Under the pieces are notes generated by a model. That model saw only the letters and a list, made by a program, of their open reading frames with translations, had not been told where the DNA came from and ran no database searches. From NCBI GenBank assembly GCA_951802195.1, contig OX637620.1:1364001-1428000 (forward strand): DNA of 64,000 nucleotides, written 5' to 3'. Made by a program: the position numbers and the translations under genes. Source of the DNA: Tausonia pullulans. Taxonomy: Eukaryota; Basidiomycota; Tremellomycetes; Cystofilobasidiales; Mrakiaceae. This document shows, one piece after another, positions 55,496 through 64,000 of the stretch (the first letter of the stretch is position 1; each line of letters starts with the position of its first letter).

Positions 55496-57447
55496 ATGGA
55501 AAATGGGAGCGCCCCAAGATATAGGATAGCGTAAGTCAGCCAGCCGTGATCCGTCCAACTGCGTCTTGCACGCTCATTCGCGCGTCCGATCATTTCAGCA
55601 TGGTGTCCGACTTCTTCCATCCCGTCGTCGGTGGGGTCGAGAACCATATCTACGCTCTCGCGAACGCCCTAATCGTGAGAGGCCATTCGGTGAATCAGAT
55701 TTCATGTTTTCGCCGTCGCTTTTCGCTAGAGTTGACACGCTCCCAAGGTCATCGTCCTCACGCATTCGCACCCGCCCGACAGGGTCGGCGTCCGTCACCT
55801 CGTCCCGGGCCTCAAGGTGTACCACCTCCCCATCGCCGTCCTGACGTCGCAGGCAACGCTGCCCAACTTCATGATGTGTCTCCCGTACTTCCGCAACATT
55901 TTCCTCCGTGAGCGCATCGATCTGGTTCATGGCCACGCGTCGCTCTCGTCATTCGCCCAGGAGGCCGTTATGCACGCGCCGTTGCTGGGGATCCGTACAG
56001 TCTTTACGGATCACAGCCTCTTCGGTTTCGGAGATGCGACAGGAATTCTCACCAACAAGTTACTCGTGGGGTCAATGAGAAATGCCGAGGGTGTTATTTG
56101 CGTCAGTCACACCGGGTGAGTCGTCCGTCGTTGGCCGTCGCATGCGCATGCGCATACTGACGAAACCTCTCCCAGACGAGAGAATACCATGCTCCGGGGC
56201 CAGCTGGACCCCGATATCACGCATGTCATCCCGAACGCCCTCTTTCCGTCTCAGTTCACACCGGCCGACAACTCTACCGCGGACCCGGGTTATAGTGCGT
56301 GGGACGCTGCCTTCTCGTTAAATGTTATTGCCCTGACAATCACTCTCTCAGTCACCATCGTCGTCATCTCTCGGCTCGTATATCGCAAAGGTGTGGACCT
56401 GCTCGTTGCCGCAGCTCCACACATTTGTCGCCTCTTCCCGGAAGTTCGTTTCGTCATCGGTGCGAGTCGTTTCTCTCTCCCGCCCTCTGCCAAACAATGA
56501 CCCTCTGACGCGTTGTCACGGCATCGCAGGAGGAGATGGCCCCAAGATGGTCGAGCTCGAGCAAATGCGTGAGAAGCATCTCCTCCAGGACCGCATCGAA
56601 CTTATTGGGAACGTCGCACCGCGCGACGTCCGCTCGGTCAGTTCCTCAGAACCTGTCGTTGGTCGCTGAGACTACGCTGACTTACTCATGACCACAGGTG
56701 CTCGGTCGAGGCCAAATCTTTCTCAACACGTCTCTTACCGAGGCTTTTGGGATTGCGATCCTCGAGGCGGCCTGCGCTGGTCTGCTCGTCGTGGCGACCA
56801 AGGTCGGAGGAGTCCCCGAGGTCCTCCCGGACGACATGATCATCTTTGCGAAGCCAGACGAAGACGGTAAGAGCTCCTGTCGCCCTAGAGATTCTATGAA
56901 GGCGCCCAATGCTAAGTTCTTATTTCGCTCTCAGACGTGACTGAGGCGCTCTCCCTCGCGATTGCGCGCATTCGGAAGGGTGGTTACGACCCATTAGAGG
57001 CGCACGAGCGCGTCAAGGGGATGTACTCTTGGGCCGACGTGGCCTGTCGAACGGAGAACGTCTACCGGGGGATTATGGAAGGCCCGCCTCAGCGAGGGAC
57101 TTATGAGCGGATGTGGAGGTGAGGGGCGGAAGAAGCAGTCGAGGGCTGATCCATGGACTGACTACCTCGTTTGCTCGCTCTTAGACTTCTGGTAACCGGT
57201 CCTTTGTTTGGCTGGATCATGGTGTGCATCTTCTCGGTCCAACACCTGTTCTTCTGTTTCCTTGAATGGGCGTGTCCAAGGGACCAGATCGATTACGTCG
57301 TCGCTGGGTGGAACCAGACCGAGGTAGAAAAGGTGAGTGAATGGATTTCTGCGGTCTTATCATACTCCTGGAACTGACTCGAGTGCCATACAGCTCGAAC
57401 TGGAAGAAGCCGCCAACCTCGTCAAACACCGACTGGCTCGTCCGTGA
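55496..57447 (+). CDS. GPI3: GPI-GlcNAc transferase catalytic subunit (PIG-A/Gpi3)
   Basis: Catalytic subunit of the ER complex that transfers GlcNAc from UDP-GlcNAc to phosphatidylinositol, the first step of GPI-anchor synthesis (family GT4). A short first exon gives [12 protein letters not shown] and joins [132 protein letters not shown], the GGDGPK site, and the EX7E motif in [15 protein letters not shown] follow. The C-terminal membrane span is [20 protein letters not shown]. About nine short introns. The start is the Met giving the usual short N-terminus before the conserved MVSDFF block. The stop follows VKHRLARP. Confidence 0.95.
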
Positions 57448-58219
57448 GGAGAAACACTTCATCGCGCTGCTCAAACCAGAAGCCTTGCTCCAACACTAGA
57501 CGCACGATGTGCCACCGTGCTGCTAAAAGACCAGAAAACTTCCAGGCGTCCACGATTCGGAGGCCGACCGCAACAGTTTGTCCTGAATGACTTCTTTGTT
57601 GCTTTAAAAAAAGATTTGCCCGGCGTGCTGATGCGCTCTCGAAAATGCAGTGCCTCTGTGGGGCAAAGCTCCGGGCAGCTGGATGTAGATACAGCACTTT
57701 CGCGCGCGTGGTTGATCAAAGCAAGTTCACAGTTGCTGCTTGCTCTCTAGCCTCACACTACGTTATGCGTCTATTGGTGTCTGTCACTGCGAGATTGAAG
57801 CGTTTTTCCCATGAAAAAAATGACTGCGAGATCTGGGTCTTTTTTGGTAAACAGAAACGCTGTGCCTCCTCAGCCATCGATCAATTGCGAAATCGGCCTC
57901 CGACGAGGCAGGGAAGCCCCCTCGCCGTACCCAGATTCGTCGCCTCGCCCCTCGTGGTCGGCCCACTTCTCTGGACGACCCTCAACCTCCACCTTCAAAC
58001 GACGCTCTCCTCTCACTCTCTAGCGTCAGCTTTGAGTCTATCGACCTCTCCTCTTCATCTCGATTTCTCGACTTCGAACTCTCCCTTTCTCTCTGGTCGC
58101 CCATTGATCTACCCGCCGGCCCCCGCCCCGACCTTCCTCCTCTCTCCCTCCTTCCTCTCCCTCACCTTCGCCTTCCTTTCAACCTACCCCCTTCGCTCTT
58201 CCATCTCATACCCTCCTCG
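57448..58219. other. Intergenic region GPI3 / GH5
   Basis: 772 bases. The last 250 are C/T-rich with many CTCTC runs (leader or promoter of the GH5 gene). No gene, repeat or RNA is recognised. Confidence 0.5.
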
Positions 58220-61200
58220 ATGGCACCCGTGCCAACCAAGTCGCCCGTCACCGGAAAGCCCGTTGGGCCTAACTACATCCACTCCAATAGCGCGTTCTTT
58301 CGAGGTCCGTCCGTCCGTCTATCGTCCGACTAGCCATGCCTTCTTGGCATCTCCTATCGCGACCGCGCATCATCCTGCTTGCTAACATGTCTTCCCTGTC
58401 TTCCCTTCCGCCCCTCCGCGCAGACAATGCTGGCCGTCATCTTCTCCTCCGCGGTGTAAACCTCTCCGGCAGTTCTAAGGCGCCGCTCTACCAGCCCTCC
58501 CAGCGGCTCGACGACTGGTGGGAGTCCGCGGAGCGAGGCGGGGAGACGTTTGTCGGCCAGCCTCTCCGGCTTGATGACGGCAGTGCGGATGTTCACCTCG
58601 CTCGGCTGCGAGGCTGGGGGTTTAATATGCTTCGTTACGTCGTGACTTGGGAGAGTCTGGAGCGCGAGGGACCGTGAGTTGCCTCTGCATCGCGTCTGGG
58701 ATGAGCGAGGAAGGAGGGAGGCGGGCGTTGTCTTCGGCCCCGCCCGAAGGCGAGAGCAAGAAGGCGATCACGCCAAGCCTCGCTCGCCCCTTCTTCGCTG
58801 ATATTTTGCGTATGCTGATTTGTCCGTCTTCGTTTGATCTGTCGCAGGGGCAAGTATGACGACGAATTCATCGACTATACGGTTGAAGTCTTACGAAAGT
58901 GCAAGGACTATGGCTTCAAGGTGCGAGAGAGCGCATGACAAGCGCCTGCGGCACATCCTGTAGAAACCCACCATTTGACATCAACCCTTTTCAATCAACA
59001 GGTGTTCATGGACCCTCATCAGGACGTCGTCAGTTTCTTTATGTCTTGCGTGCGGTCGCCTCTACATGTTGAGTACTGATGCACTGACGTCTCTCCCAGT
59101 GGTCCCGGTTTTCGGGCGGGTCCGGCGCGCCCTACTGGACGCTCCCAGCTTGCGGCTTTGACCCACGCAACTTTACTGCCACTATGGCGGCCTTCCTTCA
59201 CAGCGAATACCCGACGCCCGAGGATCCGGATCCGGCGTCGTACCCAGCCATGGTGCGTGCTCGCCGCTGGATGAGGAAAGGTGTCTCCAGACTCATCTCG
59301 CTGCGCTTTCCTCTCTCTCCAGATCTGGTCGACAAACTACCAGCGGTTCATCTCTCAGACAATCTTCACCTTGTTCTACGGAGGCCGTGACTTTGCGCCC
59401 AAGTGCATCATCGACGGCGTCAACATCCAGGATTGGCTTCAGATGCACTTCGTCAACGCCATGGTCCGCCTCGCGGGCGCAATTCGGGACGCCGGCGATC
59501 TCTTGGATGACTGCGTGATCGGTTGGGACTCGATGAACGAGCCGGGAGAGGGTCTCATCGGGTATGAGGATGTCAGCAAGATCCCGAAGAGCCAGGCCCT
59601 CAAGTTAGTGTTAGCACTCGGAAGGTATTGGTTCTGCAGAGAACTGACTCTTCGTCCAGGAAGGGACCCTCGCCTACAGCGTTCGAGGGCATGCGGCTCG
59701 GCATGGGCGAGGCCGTGACTGTCGACAACTGGGTGAGTCATGATGCGCTATTGGGCATGCAACCTCTGTCATCAGCTAACAGCCCTAATCTCAGGTCTTC
59801 TCGGCCATGGGACCTGCCCGGAGTGGGAGCGTCACTGTCGACCCCAAGGGCAAGCGCTGCTGGATGGATCCTGCCGACGAGGCAGGCGGATCCAAGTGGG
59901 GCTGGAAGCGCGACCCAGGATGGGAACTGGGCACCTGCGGCGAGTCCTTCTTTTTTGGTCATGTCTGATCGAGGCTGACACTTAGATCTTTAGTCTGGGC
60001 TCTCCACGGCGTCTGGGAACCCTCATCGTCGACACTGCTTCGGCCAGATTACTTTCTCACCTCCCCATCCGCTGCCTTAAAGAACAAGACACCCGTGTCG
60101 TTTGTCCCGGACTACTGGCGGCCAGAATGGATACGATGGGCGCGGAAGATCCGGGAGATGCATCCGGAGGCGATCCACTTCATCCAGCCCCCGGTCTTCC
60201 ATCCTCCGCCCTTGCTCGACGAGGAGGATCTGGGAGGCCGGGTCTGTGCGAGTCCGCACTACTACGACGGTCTCACGCTCCTCACACGGCATTGGAACTG
60301 GTTCAACGCCGACGCGCTCGGCATCCTCCGCGGCAAGTACTCGACCATTCTTCAAGGCATCCGCATCGGCGAGCCTGCAATCCGCAAGAGCTTCCGCGAG
60401 CAGCTAGGTGTTCTCAAACAGGACATCTTCGATGTTCTCGGCCAGTATCCAACCCTGTGCGTGCTGTGTCCATGAACGAGTCTCACGGTCCTTTGACACT
60501 GATCCTTGCTCGCCAACCACCTCGGTAGCATCGGCGAAATCGGCATCCCGTACGACATGGACGGCAAGGCCGCCTACGGATACGCTGACAACGCCAAGGG
60601 CAAAGGCGACTACTCGTCGCAGCAAAAGGCACTCGACGCGAGTCTCAACGCCTGCGATGGAGCCAACGCCCTCAACTACACCATCTGGACTTATGTTACC
60701 GAGAATTCGCACGAGTGGGGCGACAACTGGAACCTTGAGGACCTCTCGCTCTGGTCCGTGGACGACACCCGACGGATCGACGAGCAGCCTAAAACCCAAA
60801 GCGACGCCATGTCAGCCGCCTCCCACCGTCGACTGCTAGGCTCACAGACCAATCTGCCCCAGGGTTATCCGTCCTCGAACGCCGCGTCTTCGACCTCACT
60901 TCCGTCGATTGCCGACTCGCCGTCACAGCAGCAGCAGCCAGCCGAGCCTGTGTTTAAGGCGTCTATGTTTTCGATGTCCGAGGGCGTCGAGCTCCCTCGG
61001 GACGTTCTCACCAACGGTTCGCGCGCCGTCGGGGCCTTCTCCCGGCCTTATCCTGTCGCAACAAACGGTGTGCCGGCGTCCATTGACTTTGACATCAAGT
61101 CGTCGACCTTCAAGCTCTCTGTCAACGTCTGGCCGGACGACATTATCTCGGACGCAACACCGACGGAGATTTACCTCCCCTGGATCCACTACGCCTCCAA

Positions 61201-61591
61201 GACTGGGTTTACCAAGGCCTCGACCAAAACCCTCTCTACGACGACAACGACCGCCGGGTCGACGCCCTCGGAGGCCTCCGACACGACGGCCGTCGACGTT
61301 AAGGCCGAGGCGACCCACCACGAGGCTGCCATCGACGGTAGCGGTGCAACGGCGCGGCTCCCTCCCTTCGAAATTGACGTCGTCGTCGAGATTTCGCACG
61401 GCCGGTTCGAGATCGACGGTCAAACTCTGCGATGGTGGTACCCTTCTCCGGCAGCGCGCTCTTGGGCGTCTTCGGGAGGCGACGGCAAGCGGACGTACTC
61501 ACTCGTCGTCAAGCGCAGGGGCGGCCCGCTCAAGGAGGTTTCATCTGCCTCGAGCACATCCTGGGATGTGTGTCGCCTCTTCTCTCCTTAG
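58220..61591 (+). CDS. GH5 beta-glucosidase of the EGCrP (glucosylceramide / steryl-glucoside) type
   Basis: Glycoside hydrolase family 5 enzyme resembling fungal EGCrP1/EGCrP2, which cleave glucose from glucosylceramide or ergosteryl glucoside. Order: [102 protein letters not shown]. The acid/base Glu is in [13 protein letters not shown]. Later come [24 protein letters not shown] and the nucleophile Glu in [13 protein letters not shown], formed across an intron. [18 protein letters not shown] follows, then a Ser/Gln linker and a C-terminal beta-sandwich ([19 protein letters not shown]). No signal peptide is seen, so it is probably cytosolic. It ends at CRLFSP, though a GTGTGT just before might start another intron. 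Confidence 0.9.
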
Positions 61592-62303
61592 ATGCGACTC
61601 TCATTGCTGTGGCGCGCCCCGGTTGACGCTCCGCCATCGCGCTCTCTCTTCCTCCCTGACCTCCCTTCCTCATCGCTGTTCTTCTCCTTCTTTTTCTTTA
61701 CTCCTCATCGCTTTTGCTTGTACTCTCTCTGTCTGGCTCGTTGACCTTTTCCTTGCTACTGTTCGACTTGTACCGCCGCGCACAAAGATCCGGCCAGCCG
61801 TCGAGTTCATCAGTGCCTACTTCAACGCCGCCTGATTGTCTCGTTGTGTCTATGATTTGTATCTGCATATGCTGTGTGTCTCTTCTCTTCCTTATTCTTG
61901 AACAACGAAGGACACAGTCATTTCGCCATCGGTGACATGGCGACTCCCCTGACCGGAAGCTCGCACGCGGAGGATTGGTCCGTGGGTGGGTGTGGGTCCA
62001 GGGGCACCTCCCCCCAGCAGAACGAAAGCGAGCTCCCTCCTTCGTTTCCTCTCCTCTTGCGATTCTCACTCCATCAGCAGCCTCGTCCGGCTTCTTTCGC
62101 TCGAGCACCTCGTCGCCGTCGTCGTCGTCGTCGAACCTTCCCTCAACCCCCGTCCGGCCCACAAAACCAAGACCAGCGAGACCGGCGGCGCGCGTCCTTC
62201 CTGCTCTCTTCGACGTCCATCCATCAGTTCGCATCACCCCTACGCACCGTTCCGCCTTCTCCCCCCCCCCCCCGCCCACACACCAACCCATCCCTCCGAG
62301 ACC
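61592..62303. other. Intergenic region and leader of CAF120-like gene
   Basis: 712 bases: GH5 3' UTR, then the promoter and a pyrimidine-rich leader containing a C13 run (62261-62273) 30 bases before the start codon. No gene is supported. Confidence 0.5.
62261..62273 (+). repeat. C13 homopolymer in 5' leader
   Basis: Thirteen C directly upstream of the CAF120-like start codon, within a CT-rich leader. Slippage-prone. Confidence 0.9.
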
Positions 62304-64000
62304 ATGAGTACCTCCAACAGGCGCTCCTTCTTCGGCTTCGGTAAGGACAAAGACAAGGATAAACCCAGTGGCAAGGCAGTCGACGACAAGATAGCCCGAA
62401 CCACCTCGAGGCTCTCCATCCAGGGAGGCGCCGTTTCACAGAACGTGGGAGCCGCCGCCTCCTCGACCGGCCGCCAGTCAGGCCAGATCTCCCGGCAGCA
62501 GTACGAGGAGCAGCAACGGCAGTACGCTGCTCGCCAGCAGCAGCAGCAGGGGCGGCCTGCCGGCCGCTCGGATGCCTCCACTGCTTCTCCCCCTCTCAAG
62601 GGACCCCTGCCCGCGAGTGGCCTAGTCCAGGGTCCTACTCCTGCTGCTCGATCCAAGGAGCTCGAGTTTGCGATCGATCTCATCGGGCTCCAGAATCAGA
62701 AGATTTACGCGACCTCGCCTCCGACAATGAAGAGCATGGTCTCCGCTGAGGCCAACGGCAAGCACCCGAGGTGAGCTTATGACAGCGAACGAAGACGAAC
62801 ATAGGGGGCGACCGCGAGAGAGCAGGGAGACTGAATGACGCGTCTCGCGTCTGCTGGTACCTCTCTTGCAAAGGGCGGGACCGCCTGGAACGCCCGGGAA
62901 CGACTGGCAGGAGGTCTGGTGCGAGGTACGCGATGATACAAGCTACGGTGGTGCCGAGGGAAGCTGCGGCTGACCGAATGCCCTTCCCCTTTCTCTCTTT
63001 CTCTTATCGACGCGCGCGTGCAGTTGAGGGGTATCGTTCTCCGTGAGCTCCGAGCACGATCTTCTGCAGTGATGGACAGTAAAGTCTGAGTTTGAGCCTC
63101 TCTTAGACGTGTGGAACATGCAGGAGGTTGCCGAGGCCAACGCTCGGGGCGAGGACAAACACCCGGACCGCACCAACGTCACGGACGCGTTCGTTGACCT
63201 GATCCAGCCTCTGTACGTACCACTCACCGGACGTTCGTCTCTTAAGGTCATATATTGCTCGATTATTGAATTCTGCTCTCCCGACTAGCCCCCCGACGCG
63301 ACACAACCCTCAGGCTGGCCCACACCCCTTCGTCTTCTCCTTGAACACGGCCGGCCTTAACTCAATTCTGTTCTCCTGCACCACTAAGGCCGAAATGGAA
63401 GCGTACGTATCGATAAGGGCTCTTCGTGTGGCAGTAGAATCCCGACTGACTGCACGCACGCGTTCTGATGTCTATCTCTCAGCTGGGTCACTGCCACCCG
63501 CCTTGCTGCGTGGGAATCTTCCCGGCTCATGGAAATCTACACCGGCCATCTTCTCCGCGCATCGGGTGTCCCCCCTCCCCCTCTTGTCAACAACCGATTG
63601 GCTGGCTGGTTTGACGTCCGGACCTTCGCGAGTCGCAGCTGGATGCACCTCTGGGTTGTCCTCTCCGTCAATCCTCCCGCTGGTCGTCCCGGTAGCCCCG
63701 ATACCAACCAGCAGAACCAGCCGGCGACCTCCAAGACCAAGAATCGGATCAGCAAGCTCTTCCATAGCTCGAGCAACTCGCACGAGATCAACCCATACCC
63801 ACCCATCCCCGGCGAGTCCTCGCCAACGGTGGGGGACAACCGGCGACGCTCGACCTCCTCCGCCTCGGAGTTGGGCAACATCCCGACCGTTTCGGCTCAG
63901 TTCTACCGTCAGCCGCCGAAGCCCGCTGGCTCCCGGTCATCGGCCTCCGCTCCGGGTGCGGACCTACCGTTTCTGACGGTTACCGACGTCAGCCAAGCTT
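62304..64000 (+). CDS. PH-domain protein, CAF120/SKG3-like (partial, runs off right edge)
   Basis: Similar in layout to fungal Caf120/Skg3, PH-domain proteins linked to the CCR4-NOT complex and bud neck. The N-terminus (MSTSNRRSFFGFGKDKDKD) is low-complexity with Gln-rich repeats; then KELEFAIDLIGLQNQKIYAT, PPGTPGNDWQEVWCELRGIV, LHVWNMQEVAEANARGEDK, HPFVFSLNTAGLNSILFSCT, AEMEAWVTATRLAAWESSRL and MEIYTGHLL (end of the first PH fold), SWMHLWVVLSVNPPAG (start of a second) and SAQFYRQPPKPAG. A 19-nt microexon (63024-63042) encodes LRGIVL. The gene continues past 64000, so its C-terminal half is missing. Confidence 0.78.
63024..63042 (+). other. 19-nt microexon of CAF120-like gene
   Basis: TTGAGGGGTATCGTTCTCC lies between GTGCAG and GTGAGC. 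It links NDWQEVWCE to HVWNMQEVAEANA in the PH-domain core. Confidence 0.8.

Noticed and set aside
60909-61835. 308-codon plus-strand open frame in the GH5 gene
   Set aside because: Arg/Ser/Pro-rich shadow of the real frame, which encodes the catalytic [16 protein letters not shown]-type region and beta-sandwich.

Overview
The window is ordinary nuclear chromosome from a GC-rich, intron-dense basidiomycete, most likely a red yeast of the Microbotryomycetes (Rhodotorula/Sporobolomyces type). Clues: introns mostly of 55-100 bases with a CTGAC/CTAAC-like branch site close to the acceptor; a fungal sphingolipid C9-methyltransferase and an EGCrP-type GH5 glycosidase, both tied to fungal glucosylceramide; a nickel-urease accessory gene; a DSD1-type D-serine dehydratase. 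I read 24 protein genes, one cut by the right edge. I saw no rRNA, tRNA, CRISPR, transposon or virus-like element. The species assignment is inference.

Layout: 0.2-8.6 kb, UBP2-type deubiquitinase and TOM40 (both minus). 9.3-11.2 kb, an uncharacterised fungal membrane protein (plus). 11.4-18.7 kb, sphingolipid C9-methyltransferase (minus), UreF and a GDP-fucose-type transporter (plus), UBC7 (minus). 19.3-24.4 kb, two proteins I cannot name with confidence (plus). 25.7-32.7 kb, an allantoate-type MFS permease and dolichol kinase SEC59 (plus). 33.2-38.1 kb, Mpv17/Sym1, a protein resembling a GTPase that has lost its nucleotide-binding motifs, and exosome subunit MTR3 (minus). 38.3-47.0 kb, VPS72/YL1 (plus), SF3A1 (minus), mitoribosomal MRPL31 (plus), D-serine dehydratase (plus). 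47.1-55.1 kb, an unknown acidic protein, an OCH1-like GT32 mannosyltransferase and a NYN-domain protein (all minus). 55.5-64 kb, GPI3/PIG-A, the EGCrP-like GH5 enzyme and a CAF120-like PH protein (plus).

The genes do not form a biosynthetic cluster. Most are housekeeping: ubiquitin and ERAD (UBP2, UBC7), mitochondria (TOM40, MPV17, MRPL31), RNA (MTR3, SF3A1, NYN, CAF120-like) and chromatin (VPS72). Six of the 24 belong to lipid or glycan-precursor pathways of the ER and Golgi (C9-methyltransferase, SEC59, GPI3, GT32, GDP-fucose-type transporter, GH5), and three to nitrogen acquisition (UreF, MFS permease, D-serine dehydratase). The most striking sequence-level feature is splicing: nine microexons of 8-19 nt are needed to restore conserved protein sequence. 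Two of them carry active-site residues: the DXD motif of GT32 and the PLP lysine of D-serine dehydratase. There is also one well-supported GC-AG intron. CDS spans below run from start to stop codon and include introns.
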